Assembly: GCA_001314715.1 (NCBI GenBank)
Contig: LJSV01000005.1
Location: forward strand, 124,001 to 188,000
DNA from: Rhodobacteraceae bacterium HLUCCA12
Lineage (GTDB): Bacteria; Pseudomonadota; Alphaproteobacteria; Rhodobacterales; Rhodobacteraceae
Direction: 5' to 3'
DNA length: 64,000 bases
Below are positions 16,918-25,447 of the stretch, piece after piece. Positions within the stretch are counted from its first letter, which is position 1; each line of letters opens with the position of its first letter. Below the pieces are notes generated by a model. That model saw only the letters and a program-made list of their open reading frames with translations. It did not search any database and was not told where the DNA came from. The position numbers were made by a program, and so were the translations under genes.

Positions 16918-18108
16918 TCAGCCCTTGGCAGCGTCGCGCGCAGCGGCGATCGCGGCGCCGAATTCCTGCTTGAGAAGCGCGATATCCTCGACCCCGACGG
17001 AAACCCGGAAAAAGCCCTCGGAAATCCCCAGCGCCGCGCGGGCGCCCGGTGTCAGCGCCCGATGCGAACTCGATGCCGGATGCGACAGGGTCGTGCCGAT
17101 ATCACCCAGCGTGGGGGCAAAGGCGATCTGCGGCGCCGCGCGGGTCAGGGCATTGGCCGCCGCGCGCCCGCCCTCGACCTCGAACGACACCATGTGCCCG
17201 CCCCGCGCGCCCAGCAGCGCCGCCGCGCGGTTGTGATCGGGGTGATCGCGGCGCGTCGGATACAGCACCCGTGTCACGCCCGGCTGCGTGGCGATGAATT
17301 CGGCCAGCGCCTCGGCATTGGCCTCGGCCCGGTCATAGCGCAGCTCGAACGAATAGAGACCGCGCTCGGCCAGCCAGCAATCGAACGGACTGGGGGTCAT
17401 CCCGGTCGTCACCGCGAAATCATAGATCGCCTTTCGCCGCTCCGGGTCGCGCGCGGCGACATAGCCCAGCGTGGCATCCGAATGCCCCGCCAGGATCTTG
17501 GTCACCGAATGAATGACGATATCGGCACCGTGGTCGAACGGGCGGATGCCGCGCGGGGTGGTAAAGGTGTTGTCCACCGCCAGCAGAATGTTACGGGTCC
17601 GCGCCATGGCTGCGATCGCATCCAGATCGGCCACCCGCAGCGTCGGGTTCGACACCACTTCCAGCAGGATCATACGGGTCTCGGGCCGGATCGCGGCCTC
17701 GAAGGCGGCGGCGTCGGTGGGATCGGCCATCGACGCGTGTATGCCCAGGCGCGGCAGATCCTGGCTCAACAGGCGCAGCGAGCGGCCGTATAGCTGATCG
17801 CCGCCCAGGACATGATCGCCGGTCTTGAGCAATCCCAACAGCGCCGCCGTCACGGCCGCCATGCCCGAGCCCAGCACGATCCCGCCCTCGACCCCTTCCA
17901 GTCCGTCGATCTTGCGCGCCAGCACATCGGCATTCGGATGCCCCTCGCGCGCATAGGTGTAGCCGGGCGTAGCGCCGGCATATTGCGCATCCAGCGTATC
18001 GGGGTCGGGCGAGGCATAGACGACCGAGGGCTGGATCGGCGTGGCAACCGGGCGCGAGGCGCTTTGCGGCCAGGGCGTGCGGCGGATCAGCGAGGGGACG
18101 TCGGTCAT
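16918..18108 (-). CDS. PLP-dependent Cys/Met metabolism enzyme (cystathionine gamma-synthase family)
   Basis: 396 residues. Fold type I PLP enzyme of the trans-sulfuration family: Y-T-Y-A-R-E-G-H-P-N (substrate/PLP contacts), G-S-G-M-A-A-V (phosphate cup), D-N-T-F-T-T-P and the PLP lysine in H-S-V-T-K-I-L-A-G-H-S-D. Family members make or cleave C-S bonds (cystathionine gamma-synthase, beta- or gamma-lyase, O-acetylhomoserine sulfhydrylase, methionine gamma-lyase); which one cannot be told from these motifs. ACGGAG precedes the ATG. It is convergent with the arabinose-lipid operon and divergent from the SDR gene. Confidence 0.85.
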   Translation of the reverse strand: MTDVPSLIRRTPWPQSASRPVATPIQPSVVYASPDPDTLDAQYAGATPGYTYAREGHPNADVLARKIDGLEGVEGGIVLGSGMAAVTAALLGLLKTGDHVLGGDQLYGRSLRLLSQDLPRLGIHASMADPTDAAAFEAAIRPETRMILLEVVSNPTLRVADLDAIAAMARTRNILLAVDNTFTTPRGIRPFDHGADIVIHSVTKILAGHSDATLGYVAARDPERRKAIYDFAVTTGMTPSPFDCWLAERGLYSFELRYDRAEANAEALAEFIATQPGVTRVLYPTRRDHPDHNRAAALLGARGGHMVSFEVEGGRAAANALTRAAPQIAFAPTLGDIGTTLSHPASSSHRALTPGARAALGISEGFFRVSVGVEDIALLKQEFGAAIAAARDAAKG

Positions 18109-18256
18109 GTCTGACTCCGTTTTCTGTCCAATGTCAGGGTCTTGCCCGGTCTTCTGTCATGCCGCCCCGACTGCGGCAAGAGGTCTCGCACCCCGACCGG
18201 CGATGCCTTGCCGGTGCGGGCTTGCGCCGAAACCGCCAGGGTGGCAAGAGCGGCGC

Positions 18257-18976
18257 ATGACACAGAGTTCCAATGGCCCCGAATCGACCGAAGCCCCGAT
18301 TGCCCTGGTCACGGGCGCATCGCGCGGGCTTGGCGCCGCGCTGGCACAGGCACTGGCGGCGGATGGCTGGCATGTGATCGCCGTCGCCCGCACCACCGGC
18401 GCGCTGGAAGAGCTTGACGACCGCATTCAGGCAGCGGGCGGCACCGCAACGCTGGCGCCGTTGGACATCACGCAAGACGACGCCATGCGCCACCTGTGCC
18501 GGTCGGTCCATGATCGCTGGGGACGGCTTGATCTGTGGGTGCATACGGCGGTGCATGCGCCGCCGCTGTCGCCGGCAGGCCATATCGCGGGCAAGGACTG
18601 GGACAAGACGCTGGCAACCACGTTGCGCGCAACCGGAACGCTGATCCCGATGATCGAACCCCTGTTGCGCGCAAGCGCGCGCGGCACGGCCCTGTTTTTC
18701 GACGACCCCGCCCGGCTGGATGACACGGGCGCGCCGCGCAAGTTCTTCGGCGCTTATGGCGCGGCCAAGGCCGGGCAGATCGCCCTGGCCCAAAGCTGGG
18801 CTGCGGAATGCGCCGCGCTGGGGCCTGGCCGCGCGCCGCGCGTCCTTATCGACCGCCCCGCGCCGATGCCGACCGCGACGCGCGCACGTTTCTTTCCGGG
18901 CGAGGATCGCAACCTGCTGGCCGCGCCGGCCGACGAGGCCGCGCGCCTTCTGTCCCTGTTGCAGACCGACGCCTGA
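18257..18976 (+). CDS. short-chain dehydrogenase/reductase family protein, catalytic serine not seen
   Basis: 239 residues from ATG 18257. The SDR nucleotide motif T-G-A-S-R-G-L-G lies at 19-26, and Y-G-A-A-K gives Tyr167 and Lys171. The position about a dozen residues before Tyr167, where the catalytic serine should be, reads F-F-D-D-P-A-R-L-D-D with no serine, and the usual N-N-A-G motif is replaced by H-T-A-V-H. It may be a catalytically altered or non-enzymatic SDR. It stands alone, divergent from the PLP enzyme, so context does not suggest a substrate. Confidence 0.78.
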   Translation: MTQSSNGPESTEAPIALVTGASRGLGAALAQALAADGWHVIAVARTTGALEELDDRIQAAGGTATLAPLDITQDDAMRHLCRSVHDRWGRLDLWVHTAVHAPPLSPAGHIAGKDWDKTLATTLRATGTLIPMIEPLLRASARGTALFFDDPARLDDTGAPRKFFGAYGAAKAGQIALAQSWAAECAALGPGRAPRVLIDRPAPMPTATRARFFPGEDRNLLAAPADEAARLLSLLQTDA

Positions 18977-19065
18977 CCGGCCCCCGGCACACCGCAGACA
19001 CGGCCGGGCAACCCGCTGCCCGGCCCCGCCCGCTGCCCGGCCCCGCGGTCGACGCCCGGCCGCGA

Positions 19066-19545
19066 TCAGCGGCTGAAGGCCCCCATTTCGGTGACGTAAA
19101 GAACCGAATTGCGCACCCGCGACCGGTTATAGGTGCCCAGCCAGACATCGTATTGCCCCGAGCTTGGATTGTTGAACACAAGCGCCGGGTCGAGCCCCTG
19201 GTAGTCGTCATTGCAATACCAGGTGCCGGACGGGTCATTGACCAGCAAGGCCGTATCGCCGGGGGCGCGCACGTAAAAGGTCAGCGAATAGCCGCCGGCA
19301 CTGTAATGAACCCGGTAATCGGGCGCGTTGGCGAAATAGGCCCCGCCGGGGCAGCCGCCGCCACCGGTAAACCGGTTGTTGCCGCCCGCCTGTATCCTGC
19401 GGGTATGCGGATCGGGCAGGAAACCGGCCTGCAACGACACCGCACCATACGAGGGGCGAAGGTTGTAATTCTGCGCTTCGGCCACCGTGGCGGCAAACGG
19501 AACGGCCAGCACGGCGGCCCGTGCAAGGTTCAGGAACATATTCAT
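19066..19545 (-). CDS. small secreted protein, unrecognised family
   Basis: 159 residues from ATG 19545, with GGAGAGA nine bases upstream. A signal peptide covers residues 1-23 (N-L-A-R-A-A-V-L-A-V-P-F-A-A-T-V-A-E-A). The mature part is aromatic- and Gly-rich with G-C-P-G-G and W-Y-C-N-D-D-Y, probably one disulfide, and resembles the bacterial pre-peptidase C-terminal-type beta-sandwich (L-V-N-D-P-S-G-T-W-Y-C-N-D-D), which is often attached to secreted proteases. No protease domain is present. It is likely periplasmic or exported. Function unknown. Confidence 0.7.
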   Translation of the reverse strand: MNMFLNLARAAVLAVPFAATVAEAQNYNLRPSYGAVSLQAGFLPDPHTRRIQAGGNNRFTGGGGCPGGAYFANAPDYRVHYSAGGYSLTFYVRAPGDTALLVNDPSGTWYCNDDYQGLDPALVFNNPSSGQYDVWLGTYNRSRVRNSVLYVTEMGAFSR

Positions 19546-19755
19546 GGGTCTCTCCAAACTACAGCGAAAATCCGCCCGGCCATTTTCAGCCTGATCGGAC
19601 CTGCCCCCCAGAGCGTTTCGATGCTGGCGCCGAAGTGTCGTTGTGTCCAGCATTTTGTTGCCTGTTCGGGCACGATCGGCCCAGGCCGCGTTGCCTGTGC
19701 CCCGCGCGCGCCGTAAGCTTTGTTCGCCGCCAGCCAGGCCGATGCCGGAGAAGAG

Positions 19756-20151
19756 ATGCACGCAACACGATCACAAGCGCGAACGGCCTTGCGCGCCATC
19801 CGGCGCCACCCGGTTCTGGCGGCCGCCATGGCGCTGGCGCTGGTGCTGGTCGCCGTGTTCGGCCTGCGCATCGCGATGATGCTGGCCTACTGGCCCGGCC
19901 AGGGCGCGGACACGGCATCGCTGAAAGGCTGGATGCCCGTGGGCTATGTCGCGCATCGCTGGGACGTCCCCCGCGAGGCCCTGGCCGCGGCCCTGGGGAT
20001 CGAACCCGCAACGGCCAGGCGGCGCAGCCTGGCGCGGATCGCCGCCGAACAGGGTATTCCCGCCGACGAACTGATCGCACGGCTGTCCATCGTCATAGAA
20101 GAGTGGCACGCCGAACATGACACCGTCATCGACGGGGCCGGCGATGAGTGA
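19756..20151 (+). CDS. small membrane-anchored protein of unknown function
   Basis: 131 residues from ATG 19756, preceded by GGAGAAG. A basic N-terminus is followed by one membrane helix (about 18-42, L-A-A-A-M-A-L-A-L-V-L-V-A-V-F-G). The remaining 90 residues form a soluble domain (G-W-M-P-V-G-Y-V-A-H-R-W-D-V-P-R-E-A-L) that looks like a helical domain and ends acidic. The stop overlaps the DedA start by eight bases, so the two are co-translated. I know no function. Confidence 0.72.
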   Translation: MHATRSQARTALRAIRRHPVLAAAMALALVLVAVFGLRIAMMLAYWPGQGADTASLKGWMPVGYVAHRWDVPREALAAALGIEPATARRRSLARIAAEQGIPADELIARLSIVIEEWHAEHDTVIDGAGDE

Positions 20152-20758
20152 GACGCTTTTCGCGCTGGTCTCGGACTGGGGTGCGGCGGCGCTGATGGTC
20201 GCGACCTTCCTGTCGTGCCTTGCCATGCCGGTCCCGACCTCGCTGATGATGCTGGCCGCCGGGGCCTTTGTCGCCTCGGGGGACATGGCGGGATCGGCGG
20301 TCGTGCTGGGGGCGCTGGCCGGCGCCGTGGCGGGCGATCAGACAGGCTATGGCCTGGGCCGCGCGGGCGGCAAGGCACTGACGCGCCGGCTGCGACGCAA
20401 CCCGGCGCGCCAGTCGGTCCTGATCCGCGCGGAACGCGCAATGGCGCGCCGGGGCAGCATCGCCGTGTTCCTGAGCCGTTGGCTGTTCAGCCCGCTTGGC
20501 CCCTATGTCAATCTGATTGCCGGGGCCGCCACGATGGGATGGTGGCGGTTCACCCTGGCCAGCGTGACCGGTGAGGCGGTCTGGGTCGCACTCTATGTCG
20601 GGCTCGGCGCGGCTTTTGGCAACCAGCTGTCGCTTGTGGCTTCGGTTCTGTCGAACTCGGTCGGGCTGATGAGCGCGGCGGCGGTGGCCGTGGTGCTGGG
20701 CGCGCTGGTCTGGCGCCGGCGCCCGGCGTTCAGCCCTCGGCGCGTTCCGCCAGCCTGA
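20144..20758 (+). CDS. DedA family membrane protein
   Basis: 204 residues from ATG 20144, inside the previous gene's end (ATGAGTGA). DedA proteins are inner-membrane VTT-domain proteins linked to recycling of undecaprenyl phosphate and phospholipids. Family features: the re-entrant-loop region G-A-V-A-G-D-Q-T-G-Y-G-L-G-R followed by F-L-S-R-W-L-F-S-P-L-G-P-Y-V-N-L-I-A-G, with the conserved arginine and proline. Its last 29 bases overlap the tail of the convergent ABC-F gene. Confidence 0.87.
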   Translation: MSETLFALVSDWGAAALMVATFLSCLAMPVPTSLMMLAAGAFVASGDMAGSAVVLGALAGAVAGDQTGYGLGRAGGKALTRRLRRNPARQSVLIRAERAMARRGSIAVFLSRWLFSPLGPYVNLIAGAATMGWWRFTLASVTGEAVWVALYVGLGAAFGNQLSLVASVLSNSVGLMSAAAVAVVLGALVWRRRPAFSPRRVPPA

Positions 20759-22556
20759 GCCATTCCTCCTCGGCCGCCGACAGCGCCGCCTGCCGTGCGG
20801 CCAGGGCCTCGCTGGCCTTGGCGAATTTCGCAGGATCGCGGGAATAGAGATCGGGATCGGCCAGCAGCGTGCCCAGTCTGGCGATCTCGGCTTCCAGCCG
20901 GGCGATGTCATCGGGCAGCGTCTCCAGCCGGTGGCGTTCGGTAAAGCTCAGTCCCGCGGGACCGGCCTTTGCGGGTTTGCGTTCCTCCGGGACGGTGGGC
21001 TTGCGGGCCGGACGCGCGGTTGCGCTGCCCGCATCGGCGGGCGCGGCCGCCGGTTTTTGCGCCTGATAATCCGACCAGCCGCCGGGATAGACGGTGACGC
21101 GCCCCTGCCCCTCCATGGCGATGGTGGCGGTGGCGACGCGGTCGATGAAATCGCGGTCATGGCTGACCAGCAGAACGGTGCCGGGGTAATCGCCCAGCAG
21201 ATCCTGCAACAGATCCAGCGTTTCGACATCCAGATCGTTGGTCGGCTCGTCCAGGACCAGAAGGTTGGATTCGCGCGCCATGATCCGCGCCAGCAACAGC
21301 CGCGCACGCTCGCCCCCCGACAACGAGCGCACTGGCGCGCGCGCCTGCGCCTCGTCAAACAGGAATTCCTTGAGATAGCCGACCACATGCTTGGGCCGTC
21401 CCCGCACCATGACCTGGTCGGCCTGCCCTGAAACCCGCATCAGCGGATCGCCGGTCAGGTTCTCCCACAGGCTGGCATCGGGGTCGAGCCGGGCGCGGGC
21501 CTGGTCGAACACCGCCATCTGCAAATTGGTGCCCAGCCGCACGCGTCCGCTGTCGGGGGCCAGTTCGCCGGTCAGCAGTTTCAACACCGTGGTCTTGCCG
21601 ACACCGTTCGGGCCCACCAGCGCCACGCGATCGCCGCGCTGCACCTTCAGCGAAAAGTCGCGCACGATGACGGTGTCGCCGAAGCGCTTGGTGATGGTCT
21701 CGGCCTCGATCACCAGCTTGCCCGACACCGCGCCCGATTCCAGTGCCATGGCGGCGGTGCCCTGACGCCGGGTCTGCGCCGCGCGTTGGGCGCGCAGTTC
21801 GGCCAGCGCGCGCACACGCCCCTGATTGCGCTTGCGCCGCGCGCTGATGCCTTCGACTGCCCAGCGCGCCTCGGCCTTGATCTTGCGATCGAGCTTGTGG
21901 CGCGCCTCGTCCTCTTCGGTCCAGATCGTGTCGCGCCAATCCTCGAAGGCGGCGAACCCCTTTTCCAGCCGCCGCACCCGGCCCCGGTCGATCCAGAGCA
22001 TGGCGCGGCTGAGCGCGGTCAGAAAGGCGCGGTCATGGCTGATCAGCACGAAGGCCGCGCGGGTCTCGCGCAGGCGGTTCTCCAGCCAGGTGATCGCCTG
22101 GATGTCCAGGTGGTTCGTGGGTTCGTCCAGCAGCATCAGGTCGGGCGCATCGGCCAGAAGCCGCGCCAGCGCCGCGCGCCGGCGTTCCCCGCCCGAGGCG
22201 GTCGCGACCGGCAAGGCCGGGTCGAACCCCAGCCCCTCGGCCACCATCTCGACGCGGTAGAACTCGGCCTGATCCAGCGCGCCCAGCGCATAGTCGCCCA
22301 AGCTGGCATAGCCGCTGAAATCGGGATCTTGCTCCATGTAGCCGACGGAGATACCGGGGCTCAGCACCCGCGCGCCGCGATCGGGTTCCACCAGGCCGGC
22401 CATGACCTTCATCAACGTGGATTTGCCCGATCCGTTGCGCCCCACCAGCGCCACCCGGTCAGCCGGTTGCACCACCAGGTCCAGCCCGTCGAAAACCGGG
22501 GTGCCGCCGAAGGTCAGCGCGATGTCGGAAAGCTGCAAAAGGGGTGCCTGTGCCAT
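20730..22556 (-). CDS. ABC-F family ATPase, Uup-like
   Basis: 608 residues with two ABC domains and no membrane part. Walker A G-R-N-G-S-G-K-S-T and G-P-N-G-V-G-K-T-T; Walker B L-L-D-E-P-T-N-H-L-D and V-L-D-E-P-T-N-D-L-D, the EPTNxLD form that defines ABC-F. The linker between domains and a charged C-terminal coiled coil (L-E-A-E-I-A-R-L-G-T-L-L, A-A-L-S-A-A-E-E-E-W-L) fit Uup. ABC-F proteins act on the ribosome; Uup has been tied to ribosome function and transposon excision. It is divergent from zwf. Confidence 0.88.
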   Translation of the reverse strand: MAQAPLLQLSDIALTFGGTPVFDGLDLVVQPADRVALVGRNGSGKSTLMKVMAGLVEPDRGARVLSPGISVGYMEQDPDFSGYASLGDYALGALDQAEFYRVEMVAEGLGFDPALPVATASGGERRRAALARLLADAPDLMLLDEPTNHLDIQAITWLENRLRETRAAFVLISHDRAFLTALSRAMLWIDRGRVRRLEKGFAAFEDWRDTIWTEEDEARHKLDRKIKAEARWAVEGISARRKRNQGRVRALAELRAQRAAQTRRQGTAAMALESGAVSGKLVIEAETITKRFGDTVIVRDFSLKVQRGDRVALVGPNGVGKTTVLKLLTGELAPDSGRVRLGTNLQMAVFDQARARLDPDASLWENLTGDPLMRVSGQADQVMVRGRPKHVVGYLKEFLFDEAQARAPVRSLSGGERARLLLARIMARESNLLVLDEPTNDLDVETLDLLQDLLGDYPGTVLLVSHDRDFIDRVATATIAMEGQGRVTVYPGGWSDYQAQKPAAAPADAGSATARPARKPTVPEERKPAKAGPAGLSFTERHRLETLPDDIARLEAEIARLGTLLADPDLYSRDPAKFAKASEALAARQAALSAAEEEWLRLAERAEG

Positions 22557-22664
22557 GCCCGCGGGCTAGCCGCCGCCGCGGTTGCGGTCAAGGCCGGAAC
22601 GTGCCCCGGCCGCCGACACGGCGGCGATTGCGATTTTCCGGAAACCGGCATAGACCAAGCCGGA

Positions 22665-22677
22665 TTAACGCTATCAG
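22665..22677 (+). promoter_or_regulatory. candidate regulatory motif upstream of zwf, shared with edd
   Basis: TTAACGCTATCAG, ending 38 bases before the zwf start. The edd gene carries TTAGCGCTATCTG at 38358-38370, ending 42 bases before its start: 11 of 13 positions agree at nearly the same distance. The half-palindromic TTA-CGC-TA core recalls LacI-family operators. No binding protein is encoded in the window. Confidence 0.45.
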
Positions 22678-22715
22678 ATTTCGCGATTTCAAGATCACAG
22701 ATTCGGAAGGTTGGC

Positions 22716-24164
22716 ATGGTTGCTCGCGTCATTCCCGTCGATCCGTTCGACCTTGTCGTCGTCGGCGCGACCGGCGATCTGGCCCAGCGCAAGATCTTTC
22801 CGGCGCTGTGCCGGCGCCTTGCCGACGGCCAGATGCCGCCACAGGCGCGCATCATCGGCGCCGCGCGCAGCGACATGGACGCCAGCGCGTTTCGGGCAAT
22901 GGTCGCCAGCGCCCTGACCGCCGACCACCTGGACCCGCCGATCCCCGCGCCTGATCGCAACGCCTTTCTGGATCAGCTCGATTACGTCGCCGTCGATGCC
23001 CGCTCGCAGGCCGGCTGGAACGATCTGGCGGCGCGGCTGCGCCCCGATGTCACGCGCGCCTTCTACTTCTCGGTTGCGCCGTCGCTGTTCGGCGCGCTGG
23101 CTGAACGCGTCAGCGCCCACGACCTGGCCACGCCCGAAACCCGGATCGTGGTGGAAAAGCCCCTAGGGCACGACTTGGAAACCGCGCGCGCACTCAATAC
23201 CACGCTGGCACGTCATTTCAGCGAGGCGCAGATCTACCGGATCGACCATTACCTGGGCAAGGAGACCGTTCAGAACCTGATGGCGGTGCGCTTTGCCAAC
23301 ATCCTGTTCGAACCCTTGTGGAACGCGCGGTTCGTCGATCATGTGCAGATCACCGTCGCCGAGACCATGGGCGTGGGCGGCCGGGCCGCGTATTACGACC
23401 AGACCGGCGCCATGCGCGACATGGTCCAGAACCATCTGATGCAGTTGCTGTGCCTGATCGCCATGGAACCGCCGCATATCTTTGAACCCGACGCGGTGCG
23501 CGATGAAAAGCTGAAGGTCATCCGCGCCCTGGACCCGGTCGCCCCCGGCGATGTCGTGCGCGGCCAATATCGCGCCGGCCCCGCAGGGCAGTCCTATGCC
23601 GACGAGGTCGAGAACCCCGACAGTGGGACCGAAAGCTATGTCGCGCTCAAGGTCGGCATTTCCAACTGGCGCTGGAAGGGCACGCCGTTCTATCTGCGCA
23701 CCGGCAAGCGGCTGGCGGCGCGGTCCTCGGAAATCGCCGTGACCTTTCACGATCCGCCGCATTCGATCTTCGGCGAGGCGGCGGAATGGCGCGAGAACGT
23801 ACTGGTGATCCGGCTTCAGCCCAACGAGGGCATGACCCTGCGCGTCATGATCAAGGAACCGGGGCCGGGCGGCATGCGGCTGAAGGACGTGGCGCTGGAT
23901 ATGTCCTTTGCGAAGGCTTTGGGCGATGATATGCACATTCCCGATGCCTATGAGCGGCTGATCATGGATGTCATTCGCGGCAACCAGACGCTGTTCATGC
24001 GCGGCGACGAGGTCGAGGCCGCATGGGCCTGGACCGACCCGGTGATCGCCGGCTGGACGGCGCAGGGCACGGCCCCGCTGCCCTATCCGGCCGGGTCGGA
24101 CGGCCCCGAGGCCGCGGCCAGGCTGTTGCAGCGCGACGGGCGCCAGTGGCGGGAGATCCGGTGA
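22716..24164 (+). CDS. zwf: glucose-6-phosphate 1-dehydrogenase
   Basis: 482 residues from ATG 22716, with GGAAGG upstream. Oxidises glucose 6-phosphate to 6-phosphogluconolactone with NADP+ or NAD+. The coenzyme loop G-A-T-G-D-L-A (17-23) and the family signature R-I-D-H-Y-L-G-K-E (175-183) with the catalytic histidine are intact; E-K-P-L-G-H-D (147-153) contacts the substrate. Its TGA overlaps the pgl ATG by one base. This is the entry step to the Entner-Doudoroff pathway, continued by edd at 38413. A motif shared with edd precedes it. Confidence 0.95.
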   Translation: MVARVIPVDPFDLVVVGATGDLAQRKIFPALCRRLADGQMPPQARIIGAARSDMDASAFRAMVASALTADHLDPPIPAPDRNAFLDQLDYVAVDARSQAGWNDLAARLRPDVTRAFYFSVAPSLFGALAERVSAHDLATPETRIVVEKPLGHDLETARALNTTLARHFSEAQIYRIDHYLGKETVQNLMAVRFANILFEPLWNARFVDHVQITVAETMGVGGRAAYYDQTGAMRDMVQNHLMQLLCLIAMEPPHIFEPDAVRDEKLKVIRALDPVAPGDVVRGQYRAGPAGQSYADEVENPDSGTESYVALKVGISNWRWKGTPFYLRTGKRLAARSSEIAVTFHDPPHSIFGEAAEWRENVLVIRLQPNEGMTLRVMIKEPGPGGMRLKDVALDMSFAKALGDDMHIPDAYERLIMDVIRGNQTLFMRGDEVEAAWAWTDPVIAGWTAQGTAPLPYPAGSDGPEAAARLLQRDGRQWREIR

Positions 24165-24838
24165 TGGAACTGATCGAATATGCCGATGCCGACATGATGT
24201 TGATCGCGCTGGCCAGCGCGCTGTCGCGTGATCTGCGCTCGGCCCTGGCCCGGCGCGAGCGGGTGCTGCTGTGCCTGCCCGGCGGAACCACGCCCGGCCC
24301 GGTCTTCGAGATGCTGGCGGCGGTCGAGCTGGAATGGGCGCGCGTGGATATCGTTCCCAGCGACGAGCGCTGGCTACCCCACGATCACCCCCGTTCCAAC
24401 GCGGGCCAGATCCGGCAACGGCTGCTGCATGGCCCCGCGGCTGCGGCGCAGCTTCTGCCGATGTGGCGCGAGGGCGCGAACCCGTCCGAAGCGGCCGAGG
24501 CCATGGGCGACACGCTCAAGCCCCTGCTGCCCATCGACGTGGCGCTTTTGGGCATGGGCGCGGACGGACATGTCGCCTCGTTGTTTCCCGGCGCCGCCGG
24601 ACTGGACCGCGCCTTTGCCGATGATGCGCCGCCGGTCGTGGCCTTCGATGCGGTTCCGGGCCAGCCCGAGGCGCGCCTGTCGCTGAGCGTGCCGGTTCTG
24701 CGCAAGGCGTTCTCGCTGCACCTGCTGATCACCGGCCAGGACAAGCGCGACACGCTGGAGCGCGCCTCGGGTGCCGATCCGCTGGACCTGCCGGTCGCGG
24801 CGGTTCTGGGTCAGGCCAGCGTGCACTGGTCGGAATGA
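24164..24838 (+). CDS. pgl: 6-phosphogluconolactonase
   Basis: 224 residues, starting in the zwf stop (GTGATGG). Hydrolyses 6-phosphogluconolactone to 6-phosphogluconate. Family motifs: L-C-L-P-G-G-T-T-P (phosphate binding), S-D-E-R-W (residues 66-70) and G-M-G-A-D-G-H-V-A-S-L-F-P with the catalytic histidine. Translation is coupled to zwf. The usual third gene (edd or pgi) is absent from this operon. Confidence 0.92.
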   Translation: MELIEYADADMMLIALASALSRDLRSALARRERVLLCLPGGTTPGPVFEMLAAVELEWARVDIVPSDERWLPHDHPRSNAGQIRQRLLHGPAAAAQLLPMWREGANPSEAAEAMGDTLKPLLPIDVALLGMGADGHVASLFPGAAGLDRAFADDAPPVVAFDAVPGQPEARLSLSVPVLRKAFSLHLLITGQDKRDTLERASGADPLDLPVAAVLGQASVHWSE

Positions 24839-24863
24839 TCGCCGCCCCCCGGTGTTCCTGCCC

Positions 24864-25274
24864 TCAGAGAGTGACTTTTCCTGTGATGGCATCCGCCAGC
24901 GTATGGGCGTCGAACACCGCGACGAATGCGGCCAGCGCGCGCTTCATCATCCGTGGCAGACGGCATACGGGCGTCAGGGCGCAGGCATTGTCCGGCCCCA
25001 GACACTCGACCAGCCGGAAATCGGGCTCGGTCTGTCGAATCAGCTTGCCCAGGTTGATCTGACTGGGGTGCATGGCAAGGGTAAAGCCCCCGCTGCGGCC
25101 ACGCTGGCCACGCAAATAGCCCTGCCGCGTCAGTGACATCACCACCTTTTTCACATGCGCGCGGGAAATTGCGTTGATCTCGGCGGTTTCTTCGATGGTG
25201 ACCAGCCGGTCCTCATGCATGGCGGCATACATCAGGACGCGCAGCGAATAATCGGTAAATTTTGTCAGGCGCAC
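24864..25274 (-). CDS. nsrR: Rrf2 family iron-sulfur regulator, NsrR type
   Basis: 136 residues from GTG 25274 (ribosome site GGAGAGA). An N-terminal winged helix (T-D-Y-S-L-R-V-L-M-Y-A-A) is followed by three cysteines, Cys91, Cys98 and Cys104, spaced x6 and x5 as in NsrR proteins that bind a nitric-oxide-sensitive iron-sulfur cluster. NsrR represses NO- and N-oxide-response genes until NO damages the cluster. It is divergent from the nitrous oxide reductase operon with a 172-base gap, so it probably controls nos and itself. IscR-type spacing (x5, x5) does not fit. Name assigned by motif and context. Confidence 0.82.
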   Translation of the reverse strand: MRLTKFTDYSLRVLMYAAMHEDRLVTIEETAEINAISRAHVKKVVMSLTRQGYLRGQRGRSGGFTLAMHPSQINLGKLIRQTEPDFRLVECLGPDNACALTPVCRLPRMMKRALAAFVAVFDAHTLADAITGKVTL

Positions 25275-25398
25275 GTGTCTCTCTCCGACATGCGGCGCGT
25301 CGCACCGCGCCGCATGGCTCGACGTAGCGCCCGGACCACCGCTGGTAAAGCTGCAAGGGTGTCGAAACCGTCATTGCCCGAGCAAAGAGATATCCGAT

Positions 25399-25412
25399 TT
25401 GACCTATATCAA
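25399..25412 (+). promoter_or_regulatory. FNR/NnrR-type box upstream of the nos operon
   Basis: TTGACCTATATCAA differs by one base from the TTGAT-N4-ATCAA consensus of CRP/FNR-family regulators (FnrL, NnrR/DNR). It ends 35 bases before the first gene of the nos operon, which places it around -40 relative to a plausible start of transcription. Predicts activation under low oxygen and/or nitric oxide. Confidence 0.75.
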
Positions 25413-25447
25413 GGCTACGGTCTAGCATGCCTGATTAAAGGGCCCTC

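Noticed and set aside
18109-18256. SAM- or SAH-type riboswitch before the trans-sulfuration enzyme
   Set aside because: I looked for the conserved pseudoknot elements on the minus strand and did not find them; only an ordinary ribosome site is seen.
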